Part shown: piece after piece, positions 1 to 12,394 of the stretch
How positions within the stretch are numbered: the stretch's first letter is position 1
Layout of the letters: every line of letters starts with the position of its first letter
Notes under the pieces: generated by a model
What the model saw: only the letters and a program-made list of their open reading frames with translations
What the model was told of the DNA's origin: nothing
Databases searched by the model: none
Origin: Condylostoma magnum
Taxonomy: Eukaryota; Ciliophora; Heterotrichea; Heterotrichida; Condylostomatidae
Length of the DNA stretch: 64,000 nt
Reading direction: 5' to 3'
Assembly (NCBI GenBank): GCA_920105805.1
Contig: CAKKTI010000010.1
Span: 4,314-68,313, forward strand
Program-made: the position numbers and the translations under genes

Positions 1-437
1 ACTATTAAAGGTAATAAAACACTAGGAACTCCATGAGAAACAGAAACTTGAGGTATCATCTACAGTGTAGACATAAGCAAAAAGTAAACATTAGCTAATT
101 TGTGAAATTATTCCCATAGATTCTTAGGCACAAAGTTTCACGGTGTATATTTACTAGTACGGATTTTATTTTTAGCAAAATCATTACTATCATTAGGCCA
201 AGTAATCACTCTTTCCTCCCTTTTGTCCATTTTATATTTAGAACGCCATTTAGGCTTTTTATGTTCAAACACGATGAAATTGGCGTAAAATTTTAACTAC
301 TCTTCCTTGTCTTCTATGTCTCTAGAGTTGATTCTATTCAGGGTCGCAAATATACAGGTAGCTACTACAAGGAGCACAACTCACTTAATCAGTTCAAAAT
401 TTTGATCGAAAAATGACTCCTATTCTATAAAAGCCAT
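1..437 (-). CDS. P4-type ATPase (phospholipid flippase), N-terminal part
   Basis: Only the first 145 residues are in the window; the gene runs off the left edge. The family signature is clear at residues 90-129: N-x-I-R-T-S-K-Y-T, then NFVPKNLWEQF and ANVYFLLMSTLQMIP, the block before the first canonical membrane helix of aminophospholipid flippases. The Gln of EQF is TAA, the Gln of LQMIP is TAG and the Trp of TPWNF is TGA. P4-ATPases flip phospholipids to the cytosolic leaflet of plasma or endosomal membranes. The start is the ATG at 435-437 giving MAFIEQES. Unusually, residues 19-33 (VVLLVVATCIFATL) form an extra hydrophobic segment ahead of the family core. The next gene upstream ends 37 bp away. 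The catalytic DKTGT region lies outside the window. Confidence 0.85.
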
Positions 438-474
438 TACAAGAGAAATTTAGCTTATAAGAAAACTCATTTTA

Positions 475-1080
475 TTATAAGAGATCTTTAATATGATTGT
501 TTTTGATATAAACCTCTAATAACTTACTACCATTGATTGAATCTAGTTCAAAACTAAAATCACTGCAGGAGTCTTTGTGCCGTAGTATTAATCTAAGAAT
601 TTTTTCGATTTCATATTCAAGATTAGGCACATCTCTTATACTAGTTGGCTATTGGCGACGTGAGGTGTTTCTTTTCTTCTGGACAGTGTTTTAATTAGAG
701 ATTCTTCTAGGAGATTTTAAAGGTCTTTTTGGTAAGGAGGGACGTGTCTATGCTCTTTTTAGCTCTTTATGCTTTAAATTTTGGGGAGTTGCCCTGGATT
801 TCTTTTACACACTCCTATCAGTACTTATATTTCTAGTCGAGTTTTCCCTCGATATAGTGCGTTCTTATATAAGCTTAGGCTCTAGAGTTTTTGGAGGTTC
901 TTCAAAAATTTACTAATTGATTTTGTTTCTGGGACTCTTAATAAGCTCTGGCACCTTTCCTATATTCTACATCTGTTCTCTGCACTGCAACACTGATTAA
1001 AACTTACATCTTTGGTTGTATCTTCTGATAGTTTCCTGCTCATCCTGACTTAGCTTATTGTAAAAGTTAGAATCCGTCAT
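475..1080 (-). CDS. Unknown basic protein, 201 aa
   Basis: Not recognised. The protein begins MTDSNFYNKLSQDEQET and is rich in Lys, Arg, Ser and Asn in the middle, suggesting a disordered central region. It ends in a more ordered stretch (LEYEIEKILRLILRHKDSC, then ELDSINGSKLLEVYIK). I stop it at tandem TAA TAA (472-477); reading on would enter the P4-ATPase start in another frame. The start ATG (1078-1080) lies 19 nt after the TAG of the kinase-like gene on the same strand. No signal peptide or membrane segment is seen. The frame is supported by continuity and by dense glutamine use of TAA/TAG, not by homology. Confidence 0.6.
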
Positions 1081-1099
1081 TTTTACTATAAATACATAA

Positions 1100-2899
1100 C
1101 TATTCAATATTGACAATTTCTTCAAGTCTAGTTTTAACAACGACGGTTGGAAGTCCTAACTCTGACGCAAGTAGTTGGTAATCTTTTGTGTAGTAGACAG
1201 GTTTTTACCCCATTAAGACAACAGGCATTACTTGGCAGATTCTATCCAACTAAGCTTCCCCGGCATCAAAAGAATCCTTTAATTTTCCATTCCCCCTTTA
1301 CAATTGCATTAGTTCCTGTATTGAAATAAGTGGCCCACTTTGAATTTAATTATTCAACCACTAGTGATTTATTAGAGTCTTTGCATCAACTCTATTTTCT
1401 ACCTTAAACCGTGTAGCCTAACATAAGAAATCCTTAAACTTCTATCCCATTTAGTCGAAAATGGGAAACTTACTCTCATTTGCAATACTATGTAGAATAC
1501 AGCAAGATCTATCAGTGAAATCTGACATTAAATCCCACCCTCCTAAATTAGCCTGTATTAATGCGAAGCCTAGGTCAGATAAGTCGTCTCCAAAGGTTAC
1601 TGTATCTATATTCCTCTAAAACTCAGCACTGCTGTTCTTACTACTGGCCACTCTTGCCTAAAACCCAGGTGCAAGTTTTACCCCGGCTTTTCCGTCGAAT
1701 AAAATTTGACTAGGTGTGATTCCCTTATGGCATTCACCCAGTCCATGTAGATAAATAAGTGCAGCCAGTATAGATCTAGTGATTCCCTGTAACACTATCT
1801 CAGGTACCTGGCCTACAAAGCTGAATAAATCGTATAAAGAGTTGTTCATCATATACTCCATTACCACGGAAACACACCCTTCGGGCTAGTTCCAGAAAGA
1901 CTGTTTTATATTCATAAAGTGCTTAGTATTTCGTTGTATCTACTGCCATTTCTTAGTCCAATCTAGAAGAGATTGTCTGGCATCACGCGTGCTTATAGGA
2001 ATTTGCTTAATAGCAAATATTTTTAGTGACGGGGCATGAATGGCTTTTATTATTGTCCCTGATCTGTGATGACAACTCATTACTGATAGCGTTATCATGT
2101 CCTCCAGTTTTAACTGGCTGTTTGGAAGTAAATTTAAATCTATGTTTGAGGGAGGGGATCGGAGGATAAATGGCCCAAGCAACTAACGCTACTTTTTGTC
2201 GTATTTTTAAATATCCTTCTTTAGTTAAGAGCGTTAGGACGTGTTTATTTTTATAGGGGATAACAACTTCTTTAACTGCTTGTATTCATACGCTGCCTCC
2301 AATTCTTAATGGTCACTTGGAGTTTTCTAAGAAAATTTATTGGGTTAGGAAAATGCCTGGGGTAGTCGTCTTGAAATTATCGGTTTTGAAGTGCTTGATT
2401 ATTTTGGTTCTTCTACTCTTATCATTATTTTTAAATTATATGGTAACTTTTCGTACAAATGGCAATGGAAAATTTTGAAACGGTTGTGTATTGGAGTAGA
2501 AAAACTTTAAATTTAAGGAAGTTTCGATTATTACTAAATTTAGCTTTCTTCGTCTGATATAAAGGAACTAATCTACTGCATACGGAAGCACATAGTCTGG
2601 TTGAACTCCTGCTTTATTTAAGGACTGGTGGATAATATTGGTGAGTCCAAACCTGATAAATCACTTATCAAAGTAGGATTAAACTCTGTAATTTCCTCAC
2701 AATTCTCTTAAATTTACGACTTTTTGATAATAGTAGTCAAGTCCTGCTTAACCTCAACTTCTACTAAAGTTCCCTCGCAATTCTAGACAGCGTAATTAAA
2801 CGGTACTTAAAACACTTCCTCTTTCCACTTCTAGCTCATAATTCTCTGCAAAGTATCAGAATACTCCTATAACACTTACAAAAGCTTTAAATTATTCAT
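1100..2899 (-). CDS. MAP2K-like pseudokinase, 599 aa
   Basis: The kinase domain spans roughly residues 225-500. The VAIK lysine is present (FAIKQIPI, near residue 298) and the hinge reads VMEYMMNNSLYDLF, typical of MAP kinase kinases. The catalytic loop, HRDIKPSNIL in active members, here reads HKGITPSQIL, losing the catalytic Asp and the loop Lys and Asn. The magnesium-binding DFG is replaced by VKLAPGFQARV, so that Asp is missing too. Later subdomains remain recognisable (DDLSDLGFALIQ, then RVDAKTLINHQWL). The 225-residue N-terminus is unrecognised and Ser/Gln-rich. The frame is open and consistent from ATG 2899 to TAG 1100. By family knowledge such a protein should be unable to transfer phosphate and may act as a scaffold; this is inference. 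Confidence 0.75.
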
Positions 2900-2941
2900 T
2901 ATATCCAAGCGTATCTTTCATTTTAAACGTTATTTTTTAAA

Positions 2942-5275
2942 ATGTATAGCTCCCCTCTTCGTTCCCACCAAGCCCACGACGCTTACTCCCCAATAATAAC
3001 CGAGGACCTACTTTCCGGTCACAACGAGTGGCGCAATGTGCAGGATATTGTACGACTGACCCTCAAATCCCTTACAGACATAGTTCGAACATAAGGCGCT
3101 GCAATCAAAGATCTAGAGTAAAGCTTAGCGAACAGGGTAAGCAAGCATGAGTTAAGCAACTACATAGCTGGAAAGGCGGATTAGTACTATGTGTAGGAAC
3201 AGCTTACTGAGATTAGAAGTCTAGCCGAGAATCGTAGTTAATGGTATGAAATACAGTGCTAGATTGACGACAGGGTCACGAGAAATGAGGTGTAGTATAT
3301 GATTAACAGCAAACCGGGTACTGAGGAAATTAGAACTCTAGTTGATTAAAAGGTATCTACAAGGGAACTTGAAAATTTACGAAGGGAAATTTTCGAATAA
3401 TTCAGCGGGATTGAATAAAGCATAGGTCATAGAGCCAACCATGTGGATAGAAACATAGAAAACTTTTAGTTTTTAGTGTAGTAAAAGGCAGGCTAGGAGG
3501 AAATTGATGCTTTGTAGAGAATGGTTGATGACAGAATTTCAGATTTGAGTAGTAAAATGATTTTTAAAGGAGATTTTGATAGTTTGGCTGGAAGAAAGGC
3601 TGATATGGCAGATATATAAAGACTTATTGCTGCTATTGAGTCAAAGGCAGAGTTAGCGTGGGTTGAGTAACTCAGTTATATAGTAGAAGAGAAGTGTGAT
3701 AAGAAGGATTTAAAGGAAGTTTAGCAGATTGTTATGAATAAGGCTGAGAAAAGAGAGGTTGATTTAATAAACGCTAAAATTTCTGATAGCATACAAGAAA
3801 TGGACTATAAGTAACAAGATTAAATAAACACCCTTGGAAAATATATTGATAAATAATCACAAGAGCTTAGTCATTTTAAAGATCTAATGACTAGTATGAT
3901 TGACGAGAAAACAGATATAAAAGACTTTGATAAATGGGCATAGTAAATCAGTGCAAAGGCAGATTAGAGCAGAGTTGCTTAGAACTTTGATCAGTTAAGA
4001 CGAGAAACACAAGAAGGAATACAAAAACTGCAAAGTGAGATAAAATAATCCAATTATTATTTTTCTAGTAAGGTTGATAGTTTAAGTGAGACTGGTAACA
4101 AGTCTAGCAATGAAATTTTTAGCAATATACAAAGACTCAGTGAGTAGCAGAAAATCCAAGCAGAGGAATAAAAACAGAAAGTAGACAGTGCTAATAACTT
4201 TACTAACCAATTAGTCAACTAATTAAAAAGAGAATATTAATCAGATTTAGGAAGTCTAAGCGATGAAATGGAAAAAGCTATAAGACTTATAGATGAACTT
4301 CACAACGTAAAATCAGACAAAAGTGAAGTAAATGCTTAATTTAATAGAGTAAATTAAAAAGTAGAGTAAAAGGCAGATAATGCAGAACTAGAAAGAGCTT
4401 ATAGGCTTCTAGAAGACTAAATAAACAGCAGATTACAAGAACTTAAAGACATTTTCAGTCAAAACATACAGAGACAGGAAAAAGACTTACTAGGGCTAAT
4501 CCAGTAGAAGGCTGACAACTACGATATAACCTAACAACTATCAGATAAAGTAGACTCTGGATACTTAAAACGTTAACTTAACTTTAAAGCCAATGCTGAA
4601 GATCTCTAGTATCTGCTTAGCGACTTCAATGTACTAAAAGATGACATATAAAGCAAGGCCACAGTGTAAAGCCTAAATTCCTACATAAGTCAAAACAACT
4701 CGATACTTGAAGACATCCGACACTAAGTAATGTAGAAATCAAGTGCCGAGGAGTTAAGATAAGAAGTCTCCCGATTATACCAGGAAGTAGACCAACGAGC
4801 ACTAACAGACGAGCTGGCAAGTCATATATCAGAAGAAGCAGTTGTCATAGAAGCTCTATGCAGTGAAAACACAGTGGCCCGTTGGATATGGAAAAGTGGA
4901 GACTTAAAAACAGGAAGTTTGGTTCCCTGGGAAATTCAGTCAATTAACACCTGTCCTGATAACTTTGTATGGGAAAGAGATGCAACTGGTATTGTTATAA
5001 TAGCACCTGGATTATATGAGCTAAGTTTTGGGTTTTATGCTAAGAAGCAGCCTACTGTATAGGTAATTATTAATGGAGAGCCGTTATTGTCCGCTGTTAA
5101 CAACGCTGCTTATATAATACATCATCAGACTAGATTGAAGTCAATGCAGGGAACTGGAAATATTACAGGACTCACACTGTTTGACTTTATTGCAATACCT
5201 CCTAGGGCAAGGCTAAGTCTGTGTTATACTGGCGAAGGAGCTGGGGAAGGTTTCTTCGGGTTGAGAAAACTTTAG
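2942..5275 (+). CDS. Coiled-coil protein with C-terminal C1q/TNF-like domain, 777 aa
   Basis: The N-terminal 60 residues (MYSSPLRSHQAHDAYSP, then a segment ending LTDIVRTQGAAIKDLE) lead into about 575 residues of heptad-rich coiled coil with many Glu, Lys, Asp and Gln, most Gln encoded by TAA/TAG. The last 130 residues form a compact beta-rich domain: WIWKSGDLKTG, NFVWERDATGIVIIAPGLYELSFGFY, VQVIINGEPL and a closing TGEGAGEGFFGLRKL. This strand pattern resembles the C1q/TNF jelly-roll fold. No signal peptide is visible, so it is probably intracellular, possibly cytoskeletal or ciliary. The end is TAG 5273-5275; p24 starts 25 nt later on the same strand. The coiled coil is certain; the jelly-roll call is by pattern only. 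Confidence 0.75.
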
Positions 5276-5300
5276 TTTTAAATAATTTTAATAAAATTAA

Positions 5301-5870
5301 ATGTGGTATTTGCTTATGCTTGTAAGTGGATATTATGTGTATCTAAATGGAAAAGAAGAGCAGTGCTTTCAGATTACCGTAGGAAAGAACAATAAATTCT
5401 ATGGAAATTATGTAATAACTGGGAAAAGTGAGCAAAATGTGGAGGTTAAAGTATATGAAAGAGATGCTGTTTAGTATGAAGGGAAACCTTAGACTAACGA
5501 AGGTCGCTTTACTCTAAGAAGCACGCATGGCGGAAAACACTAAATGTGCTTTAAATCAACTGATAGCAATGAAAAAACAGTACATTTCACTTTACTATTA
5601 GAAAGTGATGCACAGGTAGAAATTACAGTTGATAAAAATATAAAGGAACTTTAGGAATCACTCCAGACTATGGGAAAATCAGCTGAATCGATATACAGAA
5701 ACATTTAAATCATTTCGCGACGTGAGAAAGTGCATAGAAATCTCATAGAGCAAGTCTGTGATAGAGTATTGTGGAGCAATATAGGGAAAATTTTAATTCT
5801 TATAGGGGTTGTAGGCTTTGAAGTCTACCTCCTAAAGGCTTTTATTGAATCTAGGTCCATAACAAAATAA
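5301..5870 (+). CDS. p24/EMP24 family (GOLD domain) cargo receptor, 189 aa
   Basis: This is a small type I membrane protein of the early secretory pathway that cycles between ER and Golgi in COPI/COPII vesicles. A short hydrophobic N-terminus (MWYLLMLVSGYYVYL) is followed by a GOLD-like beta region with a Cys pair (EEQCFQITV and QMCFKST). Next come a short coiled coil (ISRREKVHRNLIEQV) and one membrane helix near residues 158-178 (IGKILILIGVVGFEVYLLKAF). The cytosolic tail is short. Length and order are typical of the family. The stop is TAA 5868-5870; further in-frame TAA codons at 5874 and 5877 precede the next ATG at 5881, so only 10 nt separate the genes. Confidence 0.85.
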
Positions 5871-5880
5871 ACCTAATAAA

Positions 5881-6444
5881 ATGGCTCGTTTTTGGAAGTG
5901 GTATTGTGATATTTTAGAAAAACATACAATTAAGACTTAAGTAATAACATGTACCGTTTTGTGTGCTATGGGCGATGCTACTTCCTAAATTTTCTTAGAG
6001 AACAAAGCTCATTACAATTACAAAAGAACTGGAGTTGTAGGGGCCTATGGGTTTTTAGACGCATGGTTTGGAGCTTCAGTATGGTATCCTTATTTAGACA
6101 AGCTGTTTGGTAGATAGCACACTGCATTTAACTCCGTATAAAAGGCGTTGTTGGATACCTCCCTAGAGTGCTGCTTTACACCTATTTTTTTCACATGATG
6201 CAACTTACTAGGAGATACTCAGGAAAAGTTATTTGACAAGCTAAAAAGAGATCTTATACCTGCTATGTCTGTTGAATTCGTATACTGATTACCTATAGAA
6301 ATCTGCATTTTTCGATATATTTCAACAAAGTGAAGACTACCTGTTATGTCAGTGGCTTATTATGTTTTTGATATATTCGCAGCATGGGCAGCACATAATA
6401 ACATTGTAGAGATTATTAAAAGAGTTTTACAGAAGAAAGATTAG
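5881..6444 (+). CDS. Mpv17/PMP22-type inner organelle membrane protein, 187 aa
   Basis: The protein follows the Mpv17 family plan: an N-terminal WxxY...L..H...T helix (FWKWYCDILEKHTIKTQ), the GDATSQ motif, a GxxxxxxxxxWYPYLDKLF segment, and a C-terminal block with family Trp residues. TGA falls at those conserved Trp positions (FFTWCNLL, EFVYWLPIEI, TKWRLPVMS) and TAA at the conserved Gln of the GDxxxQ motif, which helps prove the code. Four membrane segments are expected. Family members sit in mitochondrial or peroxisomal membranes and may form channels. The end is TAG TAA at 6442-6447, 47 bp from the convergent adenosine kinase stop. Confidence 0.87.
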
Positions 6445-6491
6445 TAATTTATTGAAATCTAAACAAATATTAACCTCTAAATGCTTACTAA

Positions 6492-7699
<1,208 letters not shown>

Positions 7700-9091
7700 A
7701 TGTCAGGCAAATAACAGCTAGCTTTGAAAAACTTTGAATCAATTGTAACAAGGTTAGGTTGGGGAAAGTATTAATGGTTAAATTTTGTAACAGTGAATTT
7801 TATCTTGATGTCAGATGGAATGGAAATGGCAATGTTTTCCCTTTTAACTCCGATTTTACAAGATGCATGGAATCTGAATACTGTATAAATTGGTTTAATA
7901 TCAGGTGTAGTGTTTTTGGGCTGTTGCTTAGGGTCGTTTATTGCTATATGCATAATTGATTAAATCGGATATTTGACGACTATTCGCTTAGGCCTTTCTA
8001 TTTAAATGTTTTTTGCTGTTTTTTAGGCCTTCATGCCTGAGTATTGAAGCTTTTGCTTCTGCCGGTTTTTTGTTGGTATTGGAATTGGGATTTATATTAA
8101 CCCTGTATACGCATTTACTATTGATTTTTGTCCTAAGGAAACAAGAGGGTTTTGAAATTTGATATTGCACTAATCAGATCTAATAGGATACTTAATACTT
8201 TGGCTTATAATCTTTTTAATAGCTCCAGAAATGGATGGAAGTGCTAATTGATAACTTATAATAGTCATTTCCTCAGTTATACCTGTAGTTGCTTCGTTCT
8301 TAGCATTGGTTATAAAGAAAGAGTCTTTTAGATACTAGCTGAAAAAGGGTCAATAATAAGAGGCAATAAATACAATTAATTACATATGCAAAGTAAATTA
8401 AATTTCATAACTAAGCGACTAAGAAATAAATACAATAAAAGAAGTTCAAATGGAAAAAGAAACTACAGGTATAACTTCCTTAAAGGTAATGTTCTCTACT
8501 GTAAACTGGGTTAAATCAGTGAATTTATTTGTATAAAAAGTGATAACCATGGGCTTAGCATTCTCATTATAATTTATGATAGCTAATACAATATAAGTAA
8601 ATGATGGCTCAGATGTGTTTATGCTCACACTTTCTTCAATTGTAGGATCTTTAATAGGTAATATCATAATTTCTGTTTTAGTAGACAAATAGAATATAGG
8701 AAGGAGGAAACTATTGGTAATAATAAGTGTAATAGCTTGTATTTTTTCTATTACATGTGCTTTAATCCATAATACTGTGGCCCTGTGTGTATTAGCTGTA
8801 ATTATATCAATATTATTCTTACTGAGCTATAATATAGTAATTGTATACACTTTAGAAGTTTATAGCACTAGGATACGAGGAGCTGCAAGTTCTTATACAT
8901 TCATTATTGGTAGATTATTTACAGCCCTAATGCCTTATTTAATAACTACAAGCGAAGCAGCTATTGAATCTGGATCCTTCATTATCGTTGCCTTACTAAG
9001 CCTAATATAAACAGTATTAGTTGTCATCATGAAATTCGAAACAAATCAAAGAGAGCTTGATACTTTAATCCACTGATGTTATTTATTATAA
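7700..9091 (+). CDS. Major facilitator superfamily transporter (SV2/organic-cation-like), about 463 aa
   Basis: Twelve hydrophobic segments can be traced. The first half carries an MFS-typical start (FILMSDGMEMAMFSLLTPIL, GLISGVVFLGCCLGS) and the FVGIGIG helix-4 motif after CFCRF. The second half has LGNIIISVLVDKQNIGRRK, the usual loop between helices 8 and 9, then TLEVYSTRIRGAASSYTFIIGR, matching the ExxPTxxRxxGxG-type motif of sugar and SV2-like carriers. The central loop is hydrophilic (SFRYQLKKGQQQEA). The substrate cannot be told. Trp residues RGFWNLIL and LIHWCYLL are TGA. The end is uncertain: TGA at 9074 or tandem TAA TAA at 9089-9094; I use the first TAA. Confidence 0.85.
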
Positions 9092-9139
9092 TAATGCTTT
9101 AAAGCTTATAATTGTTTGATACCAATAATAACTAATAAA

Positions 9140-9847
9140 ATGATTCTTACGAGCAAAGTAAAGCCAATAGCAATTGGCAACAGCTAAATATAAAGAGCAT
9201 ACATTCCTAGTTCAAATAACGATAGGTTCAGAACAAATAACCTTAATTTTAGATAATTAAAGGACGACAAAGTGTTCCACCTTCTATCAATATCAAAATA
9301 AAGGAAAAAAGCCATAGATAATCTACGTAGAGATAATGTAGAATTGCTAACGGGTAAGAAAAAGGCCCACGAAAACTATGAAATTTCAAGAATCCCTTAT
9401 TAAATGAAGAAATGCTACATGAGCATGTAAAAGGAATTCGATAACATCATATTATTCAATCCTAAGAAAGTTCAAAAGCAAAAGAAGCCAGGAAAAGCAA
9501 GAAGGCTTAAGACTGCTAGGTCAGGAGAACAAAGATTTATGTTTAAATTTCCAAATAAGGAAGCAAAATCATTAAATCATACCAAAACAACAATAAGTCA
9601 TAATAGAATTCAGATAATAGAGTCGAGGTAAACGAAGAAAAGAGGAAGAGTGCACCCTGTTAGAGCCTTTTCTCCCTCGGATCCATCGAAGGAGTTTGAT
9701 TTTGAATTGTAAAACTATTAGAATTTAGTAATGCCAAAATCAAAATAAGAGTTTAGGAGATAATGGGTACAGAAATTGTAATTTATATATAGTAAAACAC
9801 AGTCAAATCCAATTGTTTCGACGTTTCATACCAAAACAATTAATTAG
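9140..9847 (+). CDS. Unknown basic protein, about 235 aa
   Basis: Not recognised. The frame opens MILTSKVKPIAIGNSQIQ at an ATG in the local start context (AATAAAATG) and stays rich in Lys, Arg and Gln, with clusters such as KAIDNLRRDN and KKVQKQKKPGKARR. It is probably disordered and perhaps nucleic-acid or tubulin binding, but that is only composition. The end is doubtful: in-frame TAG at 9845, TAA at 9866 and TGA at 9878 all lie between the last coding-like stretch and the convergent FHA gene. I chose the first. No signal peptide or membrane segment. Confidence 0.5.
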
Positions 9848-10004
9848 TTATTAGCAATCCTATTTTAATACAAAGGCTGATTTAATTTTAATAAAAAACA
9901 GTATATATCTATATTCTAATAACAAAACCTAAGACTTTTGCCCACACTTTACACTTAATTTCCTAGTTCAATACACTATTATAAAATATTTCTCATATAT
10001 TAAA

Positions 10005-10895
10005 CTAAAATAAAATAGACTTAAATAGCGTCTGACCAGCTTTGAATATCATCTAATCGAAAATCTCGAAAAAGTCATCAACAAACAGCCAGGTCCCATT
10101 TGTAGATTATTTTTACCCAGTTCCATCAACAATAAACCACCCTGATGTTTAATCAAATCAAATCTGGCATTAGGTTCTTGATAAACTATTATCAAAGAAC
10201 CTAATTGTGCATTCAGGTGTCCTTCCAATAACAATAGGTGATTCTTCCGGAAAAAAATTAAACGTTTAATCAACTCTTGACCCTTCAAGAAATTTTAGTG
10301 AGATTTTATCTTAGTCTTATTCATTCTCACAGGGAAGCATTACGGCCATATGTGATGTCCCAAATGACAGAATGTACCCTCTTTTAAGCTTTATAGGAAA
10401 ATTTAGCTTTACAAAAGTACCAGTTCCATTTCCTATATCTTTCAAATAATACCTTTTAGTTTAACACTTATACTTTATAAGGAAATGTTTACGGCCAATT
10501 CCTTACTCTTAGGCTGGGATAACTATGTCATTGATAACCAAATCATTGTCCATCTGCTAAGATCCGATGTAAACAACCCCATCAGTTGCTTGTCTTTGGT
10601 TTCCTATCAACCCTCGTGCATTTATTATGAAACTGTGCCCATTCATGGGGTCATATCCATCAGTAATAGTTATTTTAAGCTTTTAGGCTTAATCCACTTC
10701 AGATTAGGGAATCTCCCTTCTTCGTATAGTTTGGGAACTGTCTTCAAATGATAAAGAGTTTTCTATACTATTGTTATTGTAATAACCTTGTCTAGGTCTG
10801 TTCATTGTACGGTTTTGGCTTAGTTCTGAGTCCTGATTGCTAGTGTCTGTACAACAATACTGAATATAAGTTACTTGTAAAATTCCACGGAACAT
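10005..10895 (-). CDS. Protein with two FHA domains, 296 aa
   Basis: FHA domains bind phosphothreonine. The first (about residues 75-165) has GVVYIGSQQMDNDLVINDIVI, GRKHFLIKY and DIGNGTGTFVKL. The second (about 190-285) has SPIVIGRTPECTIRFFDNSLSRTQCQI, the classic GR...S..H/Q arrangement, and STNGTWLFVDD. The usual His after Ser is Gln (TAA) in the second domain. TGA encodes Trp in CQIWFDQ. The N-terminal 65 residues are Ser/Asn-rich. Start is uncertain: ATG at 10895 leaves only 12 nt to the divergent neighbour; an in-frame ATG 30 codons later (10805) is possible. Ends at TAG 10005-10007. It probably acts as a phospho-dependent adaptor. Confidence 0.85.
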
Positions 10896-10907
10896 TTATA
10901 AATAATA
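10896..10907. promoter_or_regulatory. 12-nt all-A/T spacer between divergent start codons
   Basis: The minus ATG of the FHA gene (10893-10895) and the plus ATG of the C2-ankyrin gene (10908-10910) are separated only by TTATAAATAATA. If both starts are right, there is no room for a conventional promoter and two leaders. See also the spacers at 20656, 32930 and 49236. Confidence 0.5.
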
Positions 10908-12392
10908 ATGGGCGATTGCACGTCAAGGCCTAGTATAGAAGATATTCATAATCATTTATTGCACTCAAATGATACAAATAACAAAAGGTTCAAATTTGTT
11001 CCTAAGGTCACCGAGCCAGGAAGTCTTCTAGATTAAAAGGTGGAAAATAAGGATAATTTTGAGGATTTATTACATTATAAGGCAAAAGTGAAAACTGAAA
11101 TGAAGAAAATTTGTTAATTTAAAGAAAATTTAATGAAAAAGTTTGCCTAGGATAATGGAAAAGATAAGCCAGGATGTTTAATGATTGAAGTTGTAAAGGG
11201 GAAAGATTTTGATTCTGAGTTAGTTTGCATACAGTAGCCAGTTCCTTATATACAAATAGTCGTTAATCCTGGTAATTTGAGGTATAGAACTAAAGCAGCT
11301 GCTGAGTTTATTCCTAAGTGGTATGAATTCATTAAGTTTAATAAACTAAAATAACCTGTAGGTAAAATAACTTTGACTGTTTATATGAGGAGAAATGTTG
11401 GGCCTAGTGTTAAATTTGGAAGAATTATTATATAATCAGAAACTTTACGTTAAAATGAATAAGTTATGTAGTGATATGATATATCTCTTATTAATTAGCA
11501 TGAAGTTGAATTACAACCCCAGCTGAAATTAAGAATTTAGTATATACCGTCTCCTAAGAAGTTTGAAGAATGATAGTTTCAGAAATGCAATGAAGCACTA
11601 TGCAAGGGAGAGGAGTACTTGCAAATTTGTCGAAATAGAAGAGATGACTTTAAGAAAAGAAATAATTAGATAATAAACGATTGTTTAAGTATATTATCCT
11701 TATATAAATATCTATGTTAACCAATTGTAAAAAGTAATCCTTATAGTATTACAACATTTTTAGAATTTTAATAGGAACTTCATTATTATTAGCGAATCGA
11801 ATTTTATAATAGTATTATAACAAGGTTTGCTTATTCAAAAAAAGGGTCATATTGCAGATTTTCCACAAACATTGTATAAATGGGAAATAAGTTAGCAAAA
11901 GAAAGGTAGATATAAAAACGTGTAATTTTTAACTAGGTTAAAAAGATAATATTTTGCTTAATAACTTAAGATAATAGACTTTAACTCATATAGGAGGATA
12001 GTCATATAATAACATCGGAATATAAATGAACCTTATTACATCTTTCAGCATTTTATAATAATTTAAACTTCACATAGTAATGTATAAGCATCGGAATCGA
12101 TATAAACTAATAAGATTGGGTAACATCTATAAAGCATTAAGAAACAGCCCTTCATATCTCAGCTTTCAATAAAAACTTTGATATATACAACTTGCTTCTA
12201 AAGAATGGTGCATATCAGATAAAGAATTCATTAGATTAACTACCAAGTGATCTAATATCAGATAATTATACAATAGAGAATAACTTAGATATAAATAGCA
12301 CAAATTAAGGCGAGTTTAACCCAAGCTCTCCGATTAAAGATGCCTAAAGTGACAAACTCAAAGTAGTTAATTTAACTAGTCTACCAGATTAA
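10908..12392 (+). CDS. C2 domain plus ankyrin repeat protein, 494 aa
   Basis: Residues about 85-190 form a C2-like membrane-binding beta sandwich: GCLMIEVVKGKDF, then VPYIQIVVNPGNLRYRTKA, WYEFIKFNK, GKITLTVYMRR and FGRIII. A helical region follows (residues 205-350). Residues about 370-440 hold two ankyrin repeats (WTLLHLSAFYNNLNFTQQCI, then ETALHISAFNKNFDIYNLLLKNGA), with Trp of the first encoded by TGA. Acidic calcium-binding residues of classical C2 domains are mostly absent, so calcium binding is doubtful. The frame runs unbroken to TAA 12390-12392, and the next gene's ATG begins just 2 nt later. A membrane-associated adaptor is the likely role; no specific orthologue is recognised. Confidence 0.75.
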
Positions 12393-12394
12393 AA

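Noticed and set aside
193-475. A longer ending of the unknown gene at 475-1080
   Set aside because: Reading through the tandem TAA TAA overlaps the P4-ATPase N-terminus in a different, better supported frame.
9-1100. A kinase gene extending to the left edge, with a C-terminal basic region
   Set aside because: The same strand is better explained by a TAG stop at 1100, a new ATG at 1080 and then the P4-ATPase start at 437 in other frames.
2180-2400. A frameshift or intron in the N-terminus of the pseudokinase
   Set aside because: A neighbouring frame looked protein-like, but the kinase frame is itself open and coherent from ATG 2899 to the stop, so no break is needed.
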